A stretch of 40,139 bases of DNA from UBA12068 sp964452415 (GCA_964452415.1 CAYVME010000008.1:1-40139); one strand, 5' to 3'. Numbered from the stretch's first letter, positions 1 to 8,149 are shown. A program made the numbers and translations. Notes: a model not told the origin generated them from the sequence alone.

Positions 1-47
1 TGAAAGAGTGCGGAGCACGACGCATTGGGCCAAAAAGAAAAATGGTC
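1..47. repeat. Truncated copy 1 of a 96-bp inverted-repeat element
   Basis: Only the right part of the element is in the window; the left part would lie before base 1. The right terminal repeat is at 29-47 (GCCAAAAAGAAAAATGGTC) and matches the ends of the copies at 24600-24695 and 36907-37002. The copy sits upstream of the first promoter, in intergenic DNA. It is a MITE-like or REP-like repeat; no transposase is encoded in it. Confidence 0.6.
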
Positions 48-102
48 TCACATTGCCAATTTAAATACGGAAAGTAAGTCATTATTCTTTGGTGTAGGTG
101 GG

Positions 103-131
103 TTGACAAAAAACTAATTTTGGAGTATAGT
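103..131 (+). promoter_or_regulatory. Sigma-70-type promoter of the first lipoprotein gene
   Basis: The -35 box TTGACA is at 103-108 and the -10 box TATAGT at 126-131, with the optimal 17-bp spacer. The spacer ends in TTTTGGAG, as in the promoter at 1268-1296. A leader of about 125 nt follows, with a small CCGCC-TT-GGCGG hairpin before the Shine-Dalgarno site of the gene at 263. Confidence 0.75.
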
Positions 132-262
132 TTCAAGTTCACTGTTTTTTAATAATTTCATATATTAGTGAGAACCCGTTCAAGTCAGAAATGGCTTTAC
201 ATAGCAGTGGTTGGAAAAATAAACCGCCTTGGCGGACAAACTTAGGAAAAAAGGAGAAGAAA

Positions 263-1195
263 ATGAAAAAAAGAAGCTTATTGGCAATGGGGATCCTCTT
301 TACCCTAACAATGCTTTTTGCAGCGTGCGGAGGCGGAGGTGGAAGCAGTTCAGGTGGCGAGTCAAACACTGAGAATAACATTTTTCACAAGATGGAACTC
401 ACAAAAACCTCAACGAAGACAGATTTCAATTTAATTCTTGCCGAAAATGCGGGATCAATTATTCATCTGGTTAAAAACGGTAAGGTAGCAAAAGTGCCCA
501 TTTCGGAAATCAAGGAAGTTTATGTGGAAGGCTTTGTAGTCGGCTATATTTCCTCTGGAGGTGGTCGCAGAGTTCTAATGGGAAACACTGCAAACATCAT
601 AATCGAAAATGTCGCCGTAGATGATGCAATTTTGGTTACAGTTGTGACAAAGTTGGAAGAAAAATATTTTCTCAATCCTGATTCCACAACATTCGCCGGC
701 AGCACCAGGATGGTCGTAAGGGATGGGTTAATGTGGTATGGGATGGCAGCTGATGATCCTTGCTTTAGTGATCAGTCAGTTGTAATTCTTCCTATTGAGC
801 CACCCATCGTAATTCCACCGGTTCAACCGCCAGTGAGCGAACCGATGCACACCATAACGGTTTCAGGTGGAATAATGATCATTAACTTTGCAACAGTTGA
901 TGGATACATCGTGGAGCTCGTTAAAAATGGGGTTTCGACTCCATTGAGAATCACTGATGTGCGTCAAGTGGTCTGGAATGGTGATGTTGCTGGCTGGAGT
1001 CTGGCAACTTCAAATCCATATGGGGTTGTGGTAACGATCCCAGAAAATTCGGCAGTATCGGCAGTTCCAGTGCCGGTTCACGATAACGGAATTCTCCGTA
1101 TCGTTGACAGGCTCGGCAATGTTTATTCAATAAACACAGCCAAGATTGCCGGGCTATCTATCACGACAGATGGGAGGCAGCTAATAACCTTCTAG
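263..1195 (+). CDS. Lipoprotein with two copies of an unrecognised domain
   Basis: A 310-residue exported lipoprotein of unknown function. I start it at the ATG at 263, preceded by a good Shine-Dalgarno site (AGGAG, 252-256); a longer frame opening at 191 would put 24 hydrophilic residues before the signal peptide. Residues 1-21 are a signal peptide and LFAAC makes Cys22 the lipidation site, followed by a Gly/Ser-rich tether. The mature part is two similar halves, about residues 56-146 and 206-297, sharing a pattern of the form G-x-I-x-x-LVKNG, a hydrophobic strand and G-x-V-x-GY/GW. A proline-rich linker (about 177-194) joins them. I do not recognise the domain; the strand-rich pattern suggests a surface-exposed beta-fold. 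It has its own promoter (103-131) and terminator (1220-1253). Confidence 0.8.
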   Translation: MKKRSLLAMGILFTLTMLFAACGGGGGSSSGGESNTENNIFHKMELTKTSTKTDFNLILAENAGSIIHLVKNGKVAKVPISEIKEVYVEGFVVGYISSGGGRRVLMGNTANIIIENVAVDDAILVTVVTKLEEKYFLNPDSTTFAGSTRMVVRDGLMWYGMAADDPCFSDQSVVILPIEPPIVIPPVQPPVSEPMHTITVSGGIMIINFATVDGYIVELVKNGVSTPLRITDVRQVVWNGDVAGWSLATSNPYGVVVTIPENSAVSAVPVPVHDNGILRIVDRLGNVYSINTAKIAGLSITTDGRQLITF

Positions 1196-1219
1196 AAAGG
1201 TGGGGTAGTGAAAAATATA

Positions 1220-1253
1220 AAGGCGAGACATATAATGTGTTTCGCCTTTTTTC
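1220..1253 (+). terminator. Intrinsic terminator after the first lipoprotein gene
   Basis: The arms AAGGCGAGACA (1220-1230) and TGTTTCGCCTT (1238-1248) pair with one mismatch around a 7-nt loop and run into a T-tract. It lies 25 bases after the stop codon. Confidence 0.85.
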
Positions 1254-1267
1254 TTTGCTTACGCCAC

Positions 1268-1296
1268 TTGACAAAAGTCAGATTTTGGAGTATGAT
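1268..1296 (+). promoter_or_regulatory. Sigma-70-type promoter of the Wzz-like gene
   Basis: TTGACA (1268-1273), 17-bp spacer, TATGAT (1291-1296). The spacer shares ATTTTGGAG with the promoter at 103-131. The start codon at 1328 lies about 25 nt after the expected transcription start. Confidence 0.8.
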
Positions 1297-1327
1297 TGAT
1301 GGTTAACTCATAAACATTTCAAGCATT

Positions 1328-2065
1328 ATGCAAAATAATCAATTTTTGGCTTTAATAGGGAAAAAAACAGGATCAATAATCTTGTTTGGTTTGCTTGTTG
1401 GCGCAGTTTCTTTCTCGGTTCTTATTCTTAAGGAAGAAAATTTCAAGGTTGGAACTGAATATTTGATTGTGCAAAATAACACGAATTCTCAAGATTTCTA
1501 TACTCTTTCCAAATCTGCTGAATATGTTGGAAGAATTTTGAATGAAGGAGTTTATAGTGAGCTTTTCATTAATGAAGTTGTTAAAACTGGAAAAGTTAAT
1601 TCTGAATTTTTGCCTTTTGATAAAAAAGACAGATTGGAAGAGTGGGGAAAATCGATTCAGATAAGTCGAAATCCTGATCTTGGAATTATGTCGATTGAAG
1701 TTTTGAATGACAATCAAAAACAAGCAGTTGCAATTTCCGAAGCGATTTCAGAAGTTTTGACAATGAAAAATCATCTCTTCCGTGGAAACATGCAGGACAT
1801 TGATGTGAGAGTTTTGTCTGGTCCTGTTAGTGAGAAAAATCCATCAGTCGGAAATCTTGTTTCAGCTTCAGTTGGAGGATTTGTCTTGGGTGTCTTGCTT
1901 GCAATGCTTTGGATTGTATATAAGAATGATAAACAGGCTAAAAAATCATCTGCGGGCGGAAGTTTTGTTGTGAACTCAAATCCACTCGACCGAATGGCCA
2001 ACTCTGGAAATTTCATGAATGAACAAGAATATCAGGAAACACTGAGAAACATGGACGGCAGATAA
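1328..2065 (+). CDS. Wzz/YveK-like polysaccharide chain-length protein
   Basis: A 245-residue inner-membrane protein with the layout of polysaccharide co-polymerases (Wzz, CapA, YveK): TM1 at about residues 15-34, an external domain of about 140 residues, TM2 at about 176-198, and a short polar cytoplasmic tail. No Walker motifs are visible, so the tyrosine-kinase half found in some relatives is absent. Such proteins set the chain length of polymers made by Wzy-type polymerases. A longer paralogue with the same layout is at 10378-11430 in the polysaccharide locus, which supports the call. No clear Shine-Dalgarno site precedes the ATG, so the start rests on the promoter position and the N-terminal charge pattern. 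The call rests on topology and the paralogue, not on a diagnostic motif. Confidence 0.65.
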   Translation: MQNNQFLALIGKKTGSIILFGLLVGAVSFSVLILKEENFKVGTEYLIVQNNTNSQDFYTLSKSAEYVGRILNEGVYSELFINEVVKTGKVNSEFLPFDKKDRLEEWGKSIQISRNPDLGIMSIEVLNDNQKQAVAISEAISEVLTMKNHLFRGNMQDIDVRVLSGPVSEKNPSVGNLVSASVGGFVLGVLLAMLWIVYKNDKQAKKSSAGGSFVVNSNPLDRMANSGNFMNEQEYQETLRNMDGR

Positions 2066-2084
2066 ATTTCTTTTTGGGTATATT

Positions 2085-2142
2085 GAGAGGCTTCAGATTG
2101 TAGTAATGTTGGAGCCTCCAGATGGACTCGAAACTGGTTCGA
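2085..2142 (+). promoter_or_regulatory. Two tandem hairpins in the leader of the lipoprotein cassette
   Basis: Between the Wzz-like gene and the next start codon, GAGGCT and AGCCTC (about 2086-2119) can pair, followed at once by a hairpin with arms ACTCGAA and TTCGAGT (2123-2141). There is no T-tract after them, so they are not an obvious terminator. They could stabilise or control the cassette mRNA. This is a structural observation only. Confidence 0.4.
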
Positions 2143-2187
2143 GTTGGTAATTTAAAAATAAAATTAGGATCAAAGGGGGTGTGCATC

Positions 2188-3195
2188 ATGAGGACTTTCG
2201 CAATTTGTATCACGGTGGTACTTGGCGGTGTCCTTTCGGGATGCGCCACCAATATTGGTGTGAAAAATGGTCCGATCCATTTCGGAAAGACCATTGATCT
2301 GACAATGCGACCCGAGCAATCACTCGGCGTTCGCGTAACCCCGGCGTTGGAAGAGGGAAATGTAACCGTCATTGAAGCTCCCATATCTGATAGTCAGATT
2401 GGGGGTGAGATGTATCCTGGCAGAATTTCTTTTCCCGGTTGGGCTCGAAACGATGAAGGCAAGGAAGGTTTTGCTCAGTATATTCTTGCTGGCAATTACA
2501 AGTCTTGCGATTTCATGTCATTCGTCATTATTGATGGAGTTTTTTCAGACATGAGATCGGCAAAGATTCTCCCGCTCTCATCAAGAACTGAGTATACCTG
2601 GGACCAAGATGGAATGCCGGTGCTCATTGACCGAATCAGATTTTATGATGAGGAAGAGTATCGAGCAGAGCTAGTAGAGAAATATGGAGTTTCAATTGGC
2701 TCGAGGCATTTGGTAAAAGGTTTTGACAAGACAGTCAAGTCCTGGAATCGTTATGCTACAGAGCACGGAGACATCTATTCGCCTTTGAGTGAAGAAGATA
2801 TTGAAAGGGTTGCGAAAATAAACCCTGGATATTCTCCAATTGAAAAACTGATTCTTCGAAACCGCGCAGTGATATCCATCAATCCATATCAGGTTGTTGC
2901 AACGGCATCGATAACGGTGTTTGAAGCAATGACTAAAAAATCCCAAGGTTGGGATATTGGGTCGGAGGTATCACGGATGCAAATGGCGATGACTTTTGCT
3001 TTCACTGGTCGTTTCTGCAAGGAAATAGCCCGCGAACAGCGTGAAGAAATCGTCAAAAAAGATGCCGAAATAGCTGAACTGAAAAAGCAGAAAGAAGCTG
3101 ATTCAGCAAAGGCTGTTTCCGTCGAATCAAAACCAACACTACAACCTGTGCCACAAACAAAGAAAATTAAAGTGGTAGAAAGGAGAAGGCGATGA
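2188..3195 (+). CDS. Putative lipoprotein with C-terminal coiled coil
   Basis: A 335-residue protein of unknown function. The ATG at 2188 is chosen because a strong Shine-Dalgarno site (AAAGGGGG) precedes it and a signal peptide follows directly; the frame stays open back to 2122. Residues 1-18 are a signal peptide and LSGC makes Cys19 the lipidation site. The middle is a mixed alpha/beta domain I do not recognise. About residues 285-310 form a charged coiled coil rich in Lys and Glu, and the C-terminus is very basic. Its stop overlaps the start of the next gene (ATGA at 3192-3195), so the two are translationally coupled. Base composition is visibly richer in G+C than the polysaccharide genes downstream. 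Confidence 0.75.
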   Translation: MRTFAICITVVLGGVLSGCATNIGVKNGPIHFGKTIDLTMRPEQSLGVRVTPALEEGNVTVIEAPISDSQIGGEMYPGRISFPGWARNDEGKEGFAQYILAGNYKSCDFMSFVIIDGVFSDMRSAKILPLSSRTEYTWDQDGMPVLIDRIRFYDEEEYRAELVEKYGVSIGSRHLVKGFDKTVKSWNRYATEHGDIYSPLSEEDIERVAKINPGYSPIEKLILRNRAVISINPYQVVATASITVFEAMTKKSQGWDIGSEVSRMQMAMTFAFTGRFCKEIAREQREEIVKKDAEIAELKKQKEADSAKAVSVESKPTLQPVPQTKKIKVVERRRR

Positions 3196-4325
3196 CCAGA
3201 TTTTCTGTTGTCATGATGTTGGCGATGCTAGTTTTTACTGGTGTCGCATGGTCTGGGGAGAACCTCGTCAAACATCCCGTTTTGGGTGAAGTTGATAAGG
3301 AAACCGCAAGGGTTTTTGATGAAGCCCGTGCAAGAAAAAGGGACGCTGCACTGGCTCAGTATGGGAAAGTGAAAAATCCCCAAACTGTCGTAGTCGCAGA
3401 AGCCTTGGTGCCCGAAACTGTGGCACCTGTAACAAAAAAAACCACCGAAGAGCGGGTCGCCAATGTGGAGCGAGCATTTGAAGCTTCCAAAAGCGCACCT
3501 CGCAAAGATGGAAGTGTCGTGCAGACGCGCGTCACATTTTCTGAAAATCAAAGACTCTGGGGAAGTTTCCCCGAAGCTTCGATCTGGGCAGGGGCCTGGC
3601 TCAACACCAAGCATGATACGAAGGGCGTTTGGTACGACCTAAAGTACATGCACTGGTTCACAAAGTTCGAAAAGCCTGAAAACTTTGGTCTCGGTCTTGG
3701 TTTCCGGGGAGATTACGGCAAAAATAAGGCTGGTTACAAATGGGGTTACAATGCTCCAGGCGTAAGAGCTGGCTATTACCGTGGTCTGGGACTTCGGAAT
3801 TCATTTGAGACGGATGCTGGTCTTTTCTATCGATTTGACCGCAATCGCCCGGATGGATTCATGCCCACCATTCATGCTGAATTCAATCGCGTTCTGGATT
3901 CTAAGAACAGGTTGACGTTTCAAGTGGATGGAAATTATTTCCCTAATGACAGCTGGCTTGGACCTGGAATTTATTGGGAACACAAGCTATCGAAAGATTG
4001 GAAGGTCACAACTGGCGCAGGCGCAAGCTTGAGCTGGTTGGACGGAGATTTCATTTCCGGTTTTGCTCCAAGTGTAAAGGTGAAATATAAAAACCGATAC
4101 ACAGTGGGACTGACCTCCAATCTGTTTTCCGCTTCTGGACCGTTTTTCGGAGTCATTCTTGCCTATGAACTCACACCTGATATGAATTCATGGTATGAGT
4201 CATATAAGAAAGAAACCATCAAGCTGATCAAGGAAGGGAAACAAGAAGCGCCGGCCGGATTTGACTTGAATGATCCGCTCGGCATAGAGATTTCGGAACA
4301 ACCCATCGACGAGATGGCAAAATAA
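3192..4325 (+). CDS. Exported beta-barrel-like protein
   Basis: A 377-residue protein with a signal peptide (about residues 1-21, cleavage after AWS). Residues about 22-115 are a charged linker. From about residue 120 the sequence alternates hydrophobic and polar residues in short strands rich in Gly, Tyr, Trp and Phe, with polar turns, as in outer-membrane beta-barrels; I estimate ten or more strands. About 45 residues of charged C-terminal tail follow, so the usual terminal aromatic BAM signal is not at the very end. It overlaps the upstream lipoprotein gene by 4 bases and is followed 23 bases later by another secreted-protein gene. Patescibacteria are generally described as lacking a classical outer membrane, so such a protein is notable here. 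A soluble beta-rich wall protein is the alternative. Confidence 0.6.
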   Translation: MTRFSVVMMLAMLVFTGVAWSGENLVKHPVLGEVDKETARVFDEARARKRDAALAQYGKVKNPQTVVVAEALVPETVAPVTKKTTEERVANVERAFEASKSAPRKDGSVVQTRVTFSENQRLWGSFPEASIWAGAWLNTKHDTKGVWYDLKYMHWFTKFEKPENFGLGLGFRGDYGKNKAGYKWGYNAPGVRAGYYRGLGLRNSFETDAGLFYRFDRNRPDGFMPTIHAEFNRVLDSKNRLTFQVDGNYFPNDSWLGPGIYWEHKLSKDWKVTTGAGASLSWLDGDFISGFAPSVKVKYKNRYTVGLTSNLFSASGPFFGVILAYELTPDMNSWYESYKKETIKLIKEGKQEAPAGFDLNDPLGIEISEQPIDEMAK

Positions 4326-4348
4326 AAAAACAATACAGGAGAGGAAAA

Positions 4349-5308
4349 ATGAAAAAACTTACGATGATTGCAGTTTTGGTGCTGGGATTTGCAACCCTGG
4401 CAATCGCAAAGCCGGTATATCTGGTCAATTCGGCCAAGATCTCGGCGAACCCTGTGACGGTTGGCGACAAGCAATTTGTTCGCTACACCATAACCTACAC
4501 TGATGCCAAGGACATGTGGCAGAGCGATTCAGTGAATTTTTGTGCCGACGCACTCCGCGAAGGATGCAATGAAAATCTGCCACTTGCTTTCGTCAAGTCT
4601 GAAGGCTTGACGAGAACCTGGGACACGCCCATGGATGTTATCCAAGGTGGTCAAAGCGGAGTAAACTTCGCCAAGGATGAAGACTGGTTTAACACTCTTT
4701 GGCTTGGTTTGCCAGACCGCAAACTAGAGGTTGGCTCAAATCTGGTTTGCGCCAGAAGCGTCGTTGACCCGGAAATCCCGCATTCAGGAGGAGTATATCT
4801 TCTCTATACGGGACCTGGTGCGCCATATGTGCCGTCTGCAACTGAGACTGGCAACGATGGAAGACCAGTAATTTTTCCTTGCGGTGGCGGTCAGGCTTCG
4901 GCAGTAAGAAATGTTGCTGTTACCCCTGCTACTGTCAAAGTTGTTCCAGTTTCTGCTAAGGCTGGCATGGTGCAATCCGTGGTTAATTCTCCGGACTCGC
5001 AGAATGTTCAAACCAAGCAGGTGGCCAAGGTCAAGGTCTATGTTAAAGGAAACCAAAACAGGACCACAACCGTAACCACTCAGAAAAAAGCCGTGATCAC
5101 TCAAAAAGGGTCCACGGTCAAGGGTAGCTATAACAAAGTGTGCACCTACAACATAAGTGTTGTCAATTTCGGTAGTGGAAATTCATTGCCAAATGACTGC
5201 ACCGGGTGCCACAATGAGCAGGTCTGGAACAAGATCAAGGATAATTGTTTCGGAAACTGCACAACCCAAACGGTTACCGTCAAAAAGGAGGTGACTAACA
5301 AGAAGTAA
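4349..5308 (+). CDS. Exported protein with C-terminal cysteine motif
   Basis: A 319-residue secreted protein of unknown function. The ATG follows a good Shine-Dalgarno site (AGGAGAGG). Residues 1-20 are a signal peptide ending in AIA. The region to about residue 180 looks beta-rich with scattered cysteines that could form disulfides. Residues about 190-270 are a Val/Thr/Lys-rich low-complexity stretch. Near the C-terminus is CTGCH at 284-288, formally a c-type haem-binding motif, followed by Cys300 and Cys304, so a small metal-binding knuckle is an equally good reading. It is the last gene of the cassette that starts at 2188 and is closed by a strong terminator. Higher G+C and a strong ribosome site set it apart from the genes downstream. 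Confidence 0.65.
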   Translation: MKKLTMIAVLVLGFATLAIAKPVYLVNSAKISANPVTVGDKQFVRYTITYTDAKDMWQSDSVNFCADALREGCNENLPLAFVKSEGLTRTWDTPMDVIQGGQSGVNFAKDEDWFNTLWLGLPDRKLEVGSNLVCARSVVDPEIPHSGGVYLLYTGPGAPYVPSATETGNDGRPVIFPCGGGQASAVRNVAVTPATVKVVPVSAKAGMVQSVVNSPDSQNVQTKQVAKVKVYVKGNQNRTTTVTTQKKAVITQKGSTVKGSYNKVCTYNISVVNFGSGNSLPNDCTGCHNEQVWNKIKDNCFGNCTTQTVTVKKEVTNKK

Positions 5309-5320
5309 TGCAGTAAACTG

Positions 5321-5360
5321 GCCCCGGCCTCTCGAAATTCGAGAGTGTCCGGGGTTTTTT
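5321..5360 (+). terminator. Strong intrinsic terminator closing the cassette
   Basis: A GC-rich hairpin pairs CCCCGG...CTCTCG with CGAGAG...CCGGGG and is followed by six T residues (5355-5360). It separates the lipoprotein/beta-barrel cassette from the polysaccharide operon promoter at 5368. Confidence 0.9.
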
Positions 5361-5367
5361 AATTGTC

Positions 5368-5396
5368 TTGACATTTTTTCTTAAAAGTGCTATAAT
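5368..5396 (+). promoter_or_regulatory. Perfect consensus promoter of the polysaccharide operon
   Basis: TTGACA (5368-5373), 17-bp spacer, TATAAT (5391-5396). The promoter and the next approximately 55 bases align with 8146-8230: both have GTTATAA five bases after the -10 box, GTAAAA further on, an ATG, and AAAAAGGCTTT at the end. Confidence 0.9.
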
Positions 5397-5425
5397 GGAT
5401 AGTTATAAATTGGGTAAAAATATGC

Positions 5426-5467
5426 ATGAGAATTATAACAAAAAGGCTTTGGATTAGCCGAAATTAG
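5426..5467 (+). other. Possible 13-residue upstream ORF in the operon leader
   Basis: An ATG at 5426 opens a 13-codon frame (MRIITKRLWISRN) ending in TAG before the Wzy-like gene. Its position in the leader matches the start codon of the beta-helix gene at 8207, whose leader is similar. An overlapping 11-codon frame starts at 5422. It may be a leader peptide or a remnant of a copied gene start. Translation is not shown by the sequence. Confidence 0.3.
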
Positions 5468-5508
5468 TCACAAATTAAACCGTCTCCTATAAAGGAAAAA
5501 ACAAGCCT

Positions 5509-6942
5509 ATGAACATGTTGACCTACAAAAAAATATCTACAGATTTTCTGCAAGCAATTTTCATCGTTGCTTTCGTGGGTCTTTTTGTGTTGGCCAATTA
5601 TTTTGTGGGGTTTAATTTGCCACTGTATGTGGTTGCAATGCTTGTTGGAGCGATGATTGCATTTGCCCGTCCAAGAAGTGGACTTTTCGCCATCATCTTT
5701 TTGACTTTTGTTTTTGAAAGATTTTTCACGCTGGTTCCAATTGTGATGGGAAGAAGTGAATACAAGATATATCCAATCGATGTAATTTTCGGTGCGCTTT
5801 TGATTGGAATTGCTTTTCAATTGGTTTGGGGGAAATTGAAAATTGTTTGGAGGAAAATCGACTGGGCAATTTTCGCATTTGTTTGTTTTTCTGTTTTATA
5901 TTTCGTGATCGGATTTTTGATGGGAAGCGGTGATTCCTCACTGGCTTTCAGTACAGTTAAGAATTATGCTTTTTATTCTCTTTTTTATTTTGCAACATTC
6001 ATTCTGATTGATTCAAAAGAAAAGTTGAAGCAGTTGGCAAAAGTTGTCTTTGTTTCGGCGATTGCCGTGGTCTGGTTTGTGGCATATGGAATTGCTCTCA
6101 GGCATGGTCTTTGGTCTGATTTTACTCCGCTTTCAACAGATGGAATCAGGACCTTGGCTTTCACTCATGGATTCTATCTTTCAATGTCACTTATAATTAC
6201 TTTGGTTTATGTTGCTTTCAAAAGGGATTTGTTTTCAAAGTGGCTTCTTGTTTTGATGCCGATTTGGGCTGTTGGTGTGCTTGGATCAATGATGCGTCAT
6301 CTTTGGATTAGTCTTTTTGTGGCAGTCGTTGCGGTTTTGATTTTGTTTGCCACAAAGCAAAGAGAAAAATTGAAAAAATATGTTTTTGCTTATGGAGCGA
6401 TGTTGGTGATCCTTGCAATTCTTGCAATATATTTGGGAACCATGTTTCCAAAATCTGCCTTGTATGAAAAACTCAGCTGGGCATCTGAAATGCTTGGCAG
6501 TCGAGTGACTTCAATTGCAAACACCGAGGGTGACGAAAGTATTCTTTGGAGAAGCGCAGTCTGGAAATCAGCGGGCAAAAAATATCTTGAGAGTCCAGTT
6601 TTTGGAATTGGATTTGGACAAAAAGTTTCAATCGAAATCGGTTCATATCATGATTTTGTGGAGATTAGAAATATGCACAATTCTTTCTTGGTATTATTCA
6701 TTCAGATGGGTATTTTTGGAATCGCGCTTGTTTTGATCAGCTTGATAAAACTAGGATACAGCGCGCTCAAAACAAAATTTCAAGATGAAACTTTGCAAAT
6801 CGCAGCTTTTTCAGCCCTGGGAATCCTTGTCCTTCAGATCGTGGCATTCATGTTTCAACCCTATCTTGAGGCCAATTTGCTTGGAATATTTTTCTGGATA
6901 AATTTGGGAATTTTAAGAATGTTATATGGCGAAAAACGATAA
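5509..6942 (+). CDS. O-antigen ligase/polymerase (Wzy-like) membrane protein
   Basis: A 477-residue polytopic protein with about ten to twelve hydrophobic segments. A large non-membrane loop (about residues 310-390) ends in MHNSFLVLFIQMGIFG, the His-Asn-Ser-Phe...Gly motif of the Wzy/WaaL family (PF04932). Family members polymerise or transfer lipid-linked oligosaccharides at the outer face of the cytoplasmic membrane; a capsule or surface-polysaccharide polymerase is more plausible here than an LPS ligase. It is the first large gene after the consensus promoter at 5368, and AAAGGA at 5494-5499 may serve as its ribosome site. A glycosyltransferase gene follows after a single base. Whether it is polymerase or ligase cannot be decided from sequence. 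Confidence 0.82.
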   Translation: MNMLTYKKISTDFLQAIFIVAFVGLFVLANYFVGFNLPLYVVAMLVGAMIAFARPRSGLFAIIFLTFVFERFFTLVPIVMGRSEYKIYPIDVIFGALLIGIAFQLVWGKLKIVWRKIDWAIFAFVCFSVLYFVIGFLMGSGDSSLAFSTVKNYAFYSLFYFATFILIDSKEKLKQLAKVVFVSAIAVVWFVAYGIALRHGLWSDFTPLSTDGIRTLAFTHGFYLSMSLIITLVYVAFKRDLFSKWLLVLMPIWAVGVLGSMMRHLWISLFVAVVAVLILFATKQREKLKKYVFAYGAMLVILAILAIYLGTMFPKSALYEKLSWASEMLGSRVTSIANTEGDESILWRSAVWKSAGKKYLESPVFGIGFGQKVSIEIGSYHDFVEIRNMHNSFLVLFIQMGIFGIALVLISLIKLGYSALKTKFQDETLQIAAFSALGILVLQIVAFMFQPYLEANLLGIFFWINLGILRMLYGEKR

Positions 6943-6943
6943 T

Positions 6944-8149
6944 ATGAAAATTTTAGAAATCAATAAATTTTATAACTCCAGAAGAGGAGCAGACAAGCAT
7001 TTTTTGGATGTGATTGCTTTGCTGATGGCGAATGGAAATCAGGTTGCCGAATTTTCAATGCTTCAAGCTGATAATGAAAATTCTGATTGGAAAAAATATT
7101 TCCTCTCGACTGTTGGATATACAAGCAATTTTTCAACTTGGCAAAAAATAAAAGGAATGGCGAGAGCATTCTATTCTTTCGAGGCAAAAAGAAAAATCAA
7201 TGCTATTTTGGATGAATTCAAGCCGGATCTTGTGCACATTCACAATATCTATCATCAAATGTCACCTTGTATTTTGTTTGAAATAAAAAAACGAGGAATT
7301 CCAGTTGTGATGACTGTGCATGATTTCAAGCTTATAAACCCGAATCACTCCTTGAGATTGAATGGAAAACCATATCGAAGATGCGCTGAGGGGAAGTTCT
7401 ATCAATGTTTTCTGGACAAGTGTGTCAAAAATTCTTATGCAAAAAGTTTTCTGGCCAGCCTTGAAATGTATTGGCATGCGTGGCTTGGAACATATGAGAA
7501 AAATATTGATTTGTATGTCGCTCCAAGTGAATTTGTGAAAAAGACCTTGACTGCCTGGGGGATGGATGGAGACAAAATTATTGTTTTGCCTCATTTCACA
7601 CCGAAAGAAAATGTGGAAATTTCTCGAAAGTATGCATTTTCAGTGGCCCAAAAGTTTGCAATATATCCCGGAAAAATCTCAAAAGAAAAAGGAGTTGACA
7701 CATTGATCAAAATTTTCAAAAACATCAAGGGCATGAAGTTGTTTCTTGCTGGAGAAGTTGAAGACGGATATAAAATTGAAAATAATCCCAATATTGTACA
7801 CCTGGGATTTTTGCCAAAAGATGAACTCAGGGAATATGTTCGAAACAGCACCGTTGTTGTTTCTGGCTCAAAACTCCCAGAAACTTTTGGATTGATCGCT
7901 CTTGAGGCTTTGGAAAATGGAAAACCTTTTGTTGGATTCGACAGCGGAGCATTTGGGGAAATAATTGAAAATGGTGTCAGTGGATTCATTGTTTCAACTG
8001 AAAAAGAGTTTCAGCGTGTGATCGAAGGCATTGCTGGAAAAAGTATCGCTTTTGATGAATCAAAGATCATTGAGAATTCAAAAAAGTATAATGCTCAGGC
8101 TTATTGGGAGAATTTGAACGCAATTTTTTCAAAGTTAATCAGCCATTGA
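6944..8149 (+). CDS. Family 4 glycosyltransferase
   Basis: A 401-residue GT-B glycosyltransferase. The ATG at 6944 begins MKILEINKFY, the usual first strand of the fold; an earlier in-frame ATG at 6926 would overlap the previous gene. The N-terminal half has VHIHN and MTVHDFK and a cysteine cluster (C-x6-7-C-x4-C near residue 150) common in one GT4 subgroup. The C-terminal half has PGKISKEKGVD and the EX7E motif in PETFGLIALEAL, which binds the sugar-nucleotide donor. It would add a sugar to a lipid-linked intermediate at the cytoplasmic face. Donor and acceptor cannot be read from sequence. The stop codon lies inside the promoter of the next gene. Confidence 0.88.
   Translation: MKILEINKFYNSRRGADKHFLDVIALLMANGNQVAEFSMLQADNENSDWKKYFLSTVGYTSNFSTWQKIKGMARAFYSFEAKRKINAILDEFKPDLVHIHNIYHQMSPCILFEIKKRGIPVVMTVHDFKLINPNHSLRLNGKPYRRCAEGKFYQCFLDKCVKNSYAKSFLASLEMYWHAWLGTYEKNIDLYVAPSEFVKKTLTAWGMDGDKIIVLPHFTPKENVEISRKYAFSVAQKFAIYPGKISKEKGVDTLIKIFKNIKGMKLFLAGEVEDGYKIENNPNIVHLGFLPKDELREYVRNSTVVVSGSKLPETFGLIALEALENGKPFVGFDSGAFGEIIENGVSGFIVSTEKEFQRVIEGIAGKSIAFDESKIIENSKKYNAQAYWENLNAIFSKLISH

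Noticed and set aside
139..381. 80-residue minus-strand frame over the start of the lipoprotein gene
   Set aside because: It runs antisense through the promoter and signal-peptide region and has no ribosome site; shadow of the real gene.
2115..2145. GGTTCGAGTT resembling a tRNA T-arm
   Set aside because: It is one arm of a simple ACTCGAA/TTCGAGT hairpin; no acceptor, D or anticodon stem can be built around it.
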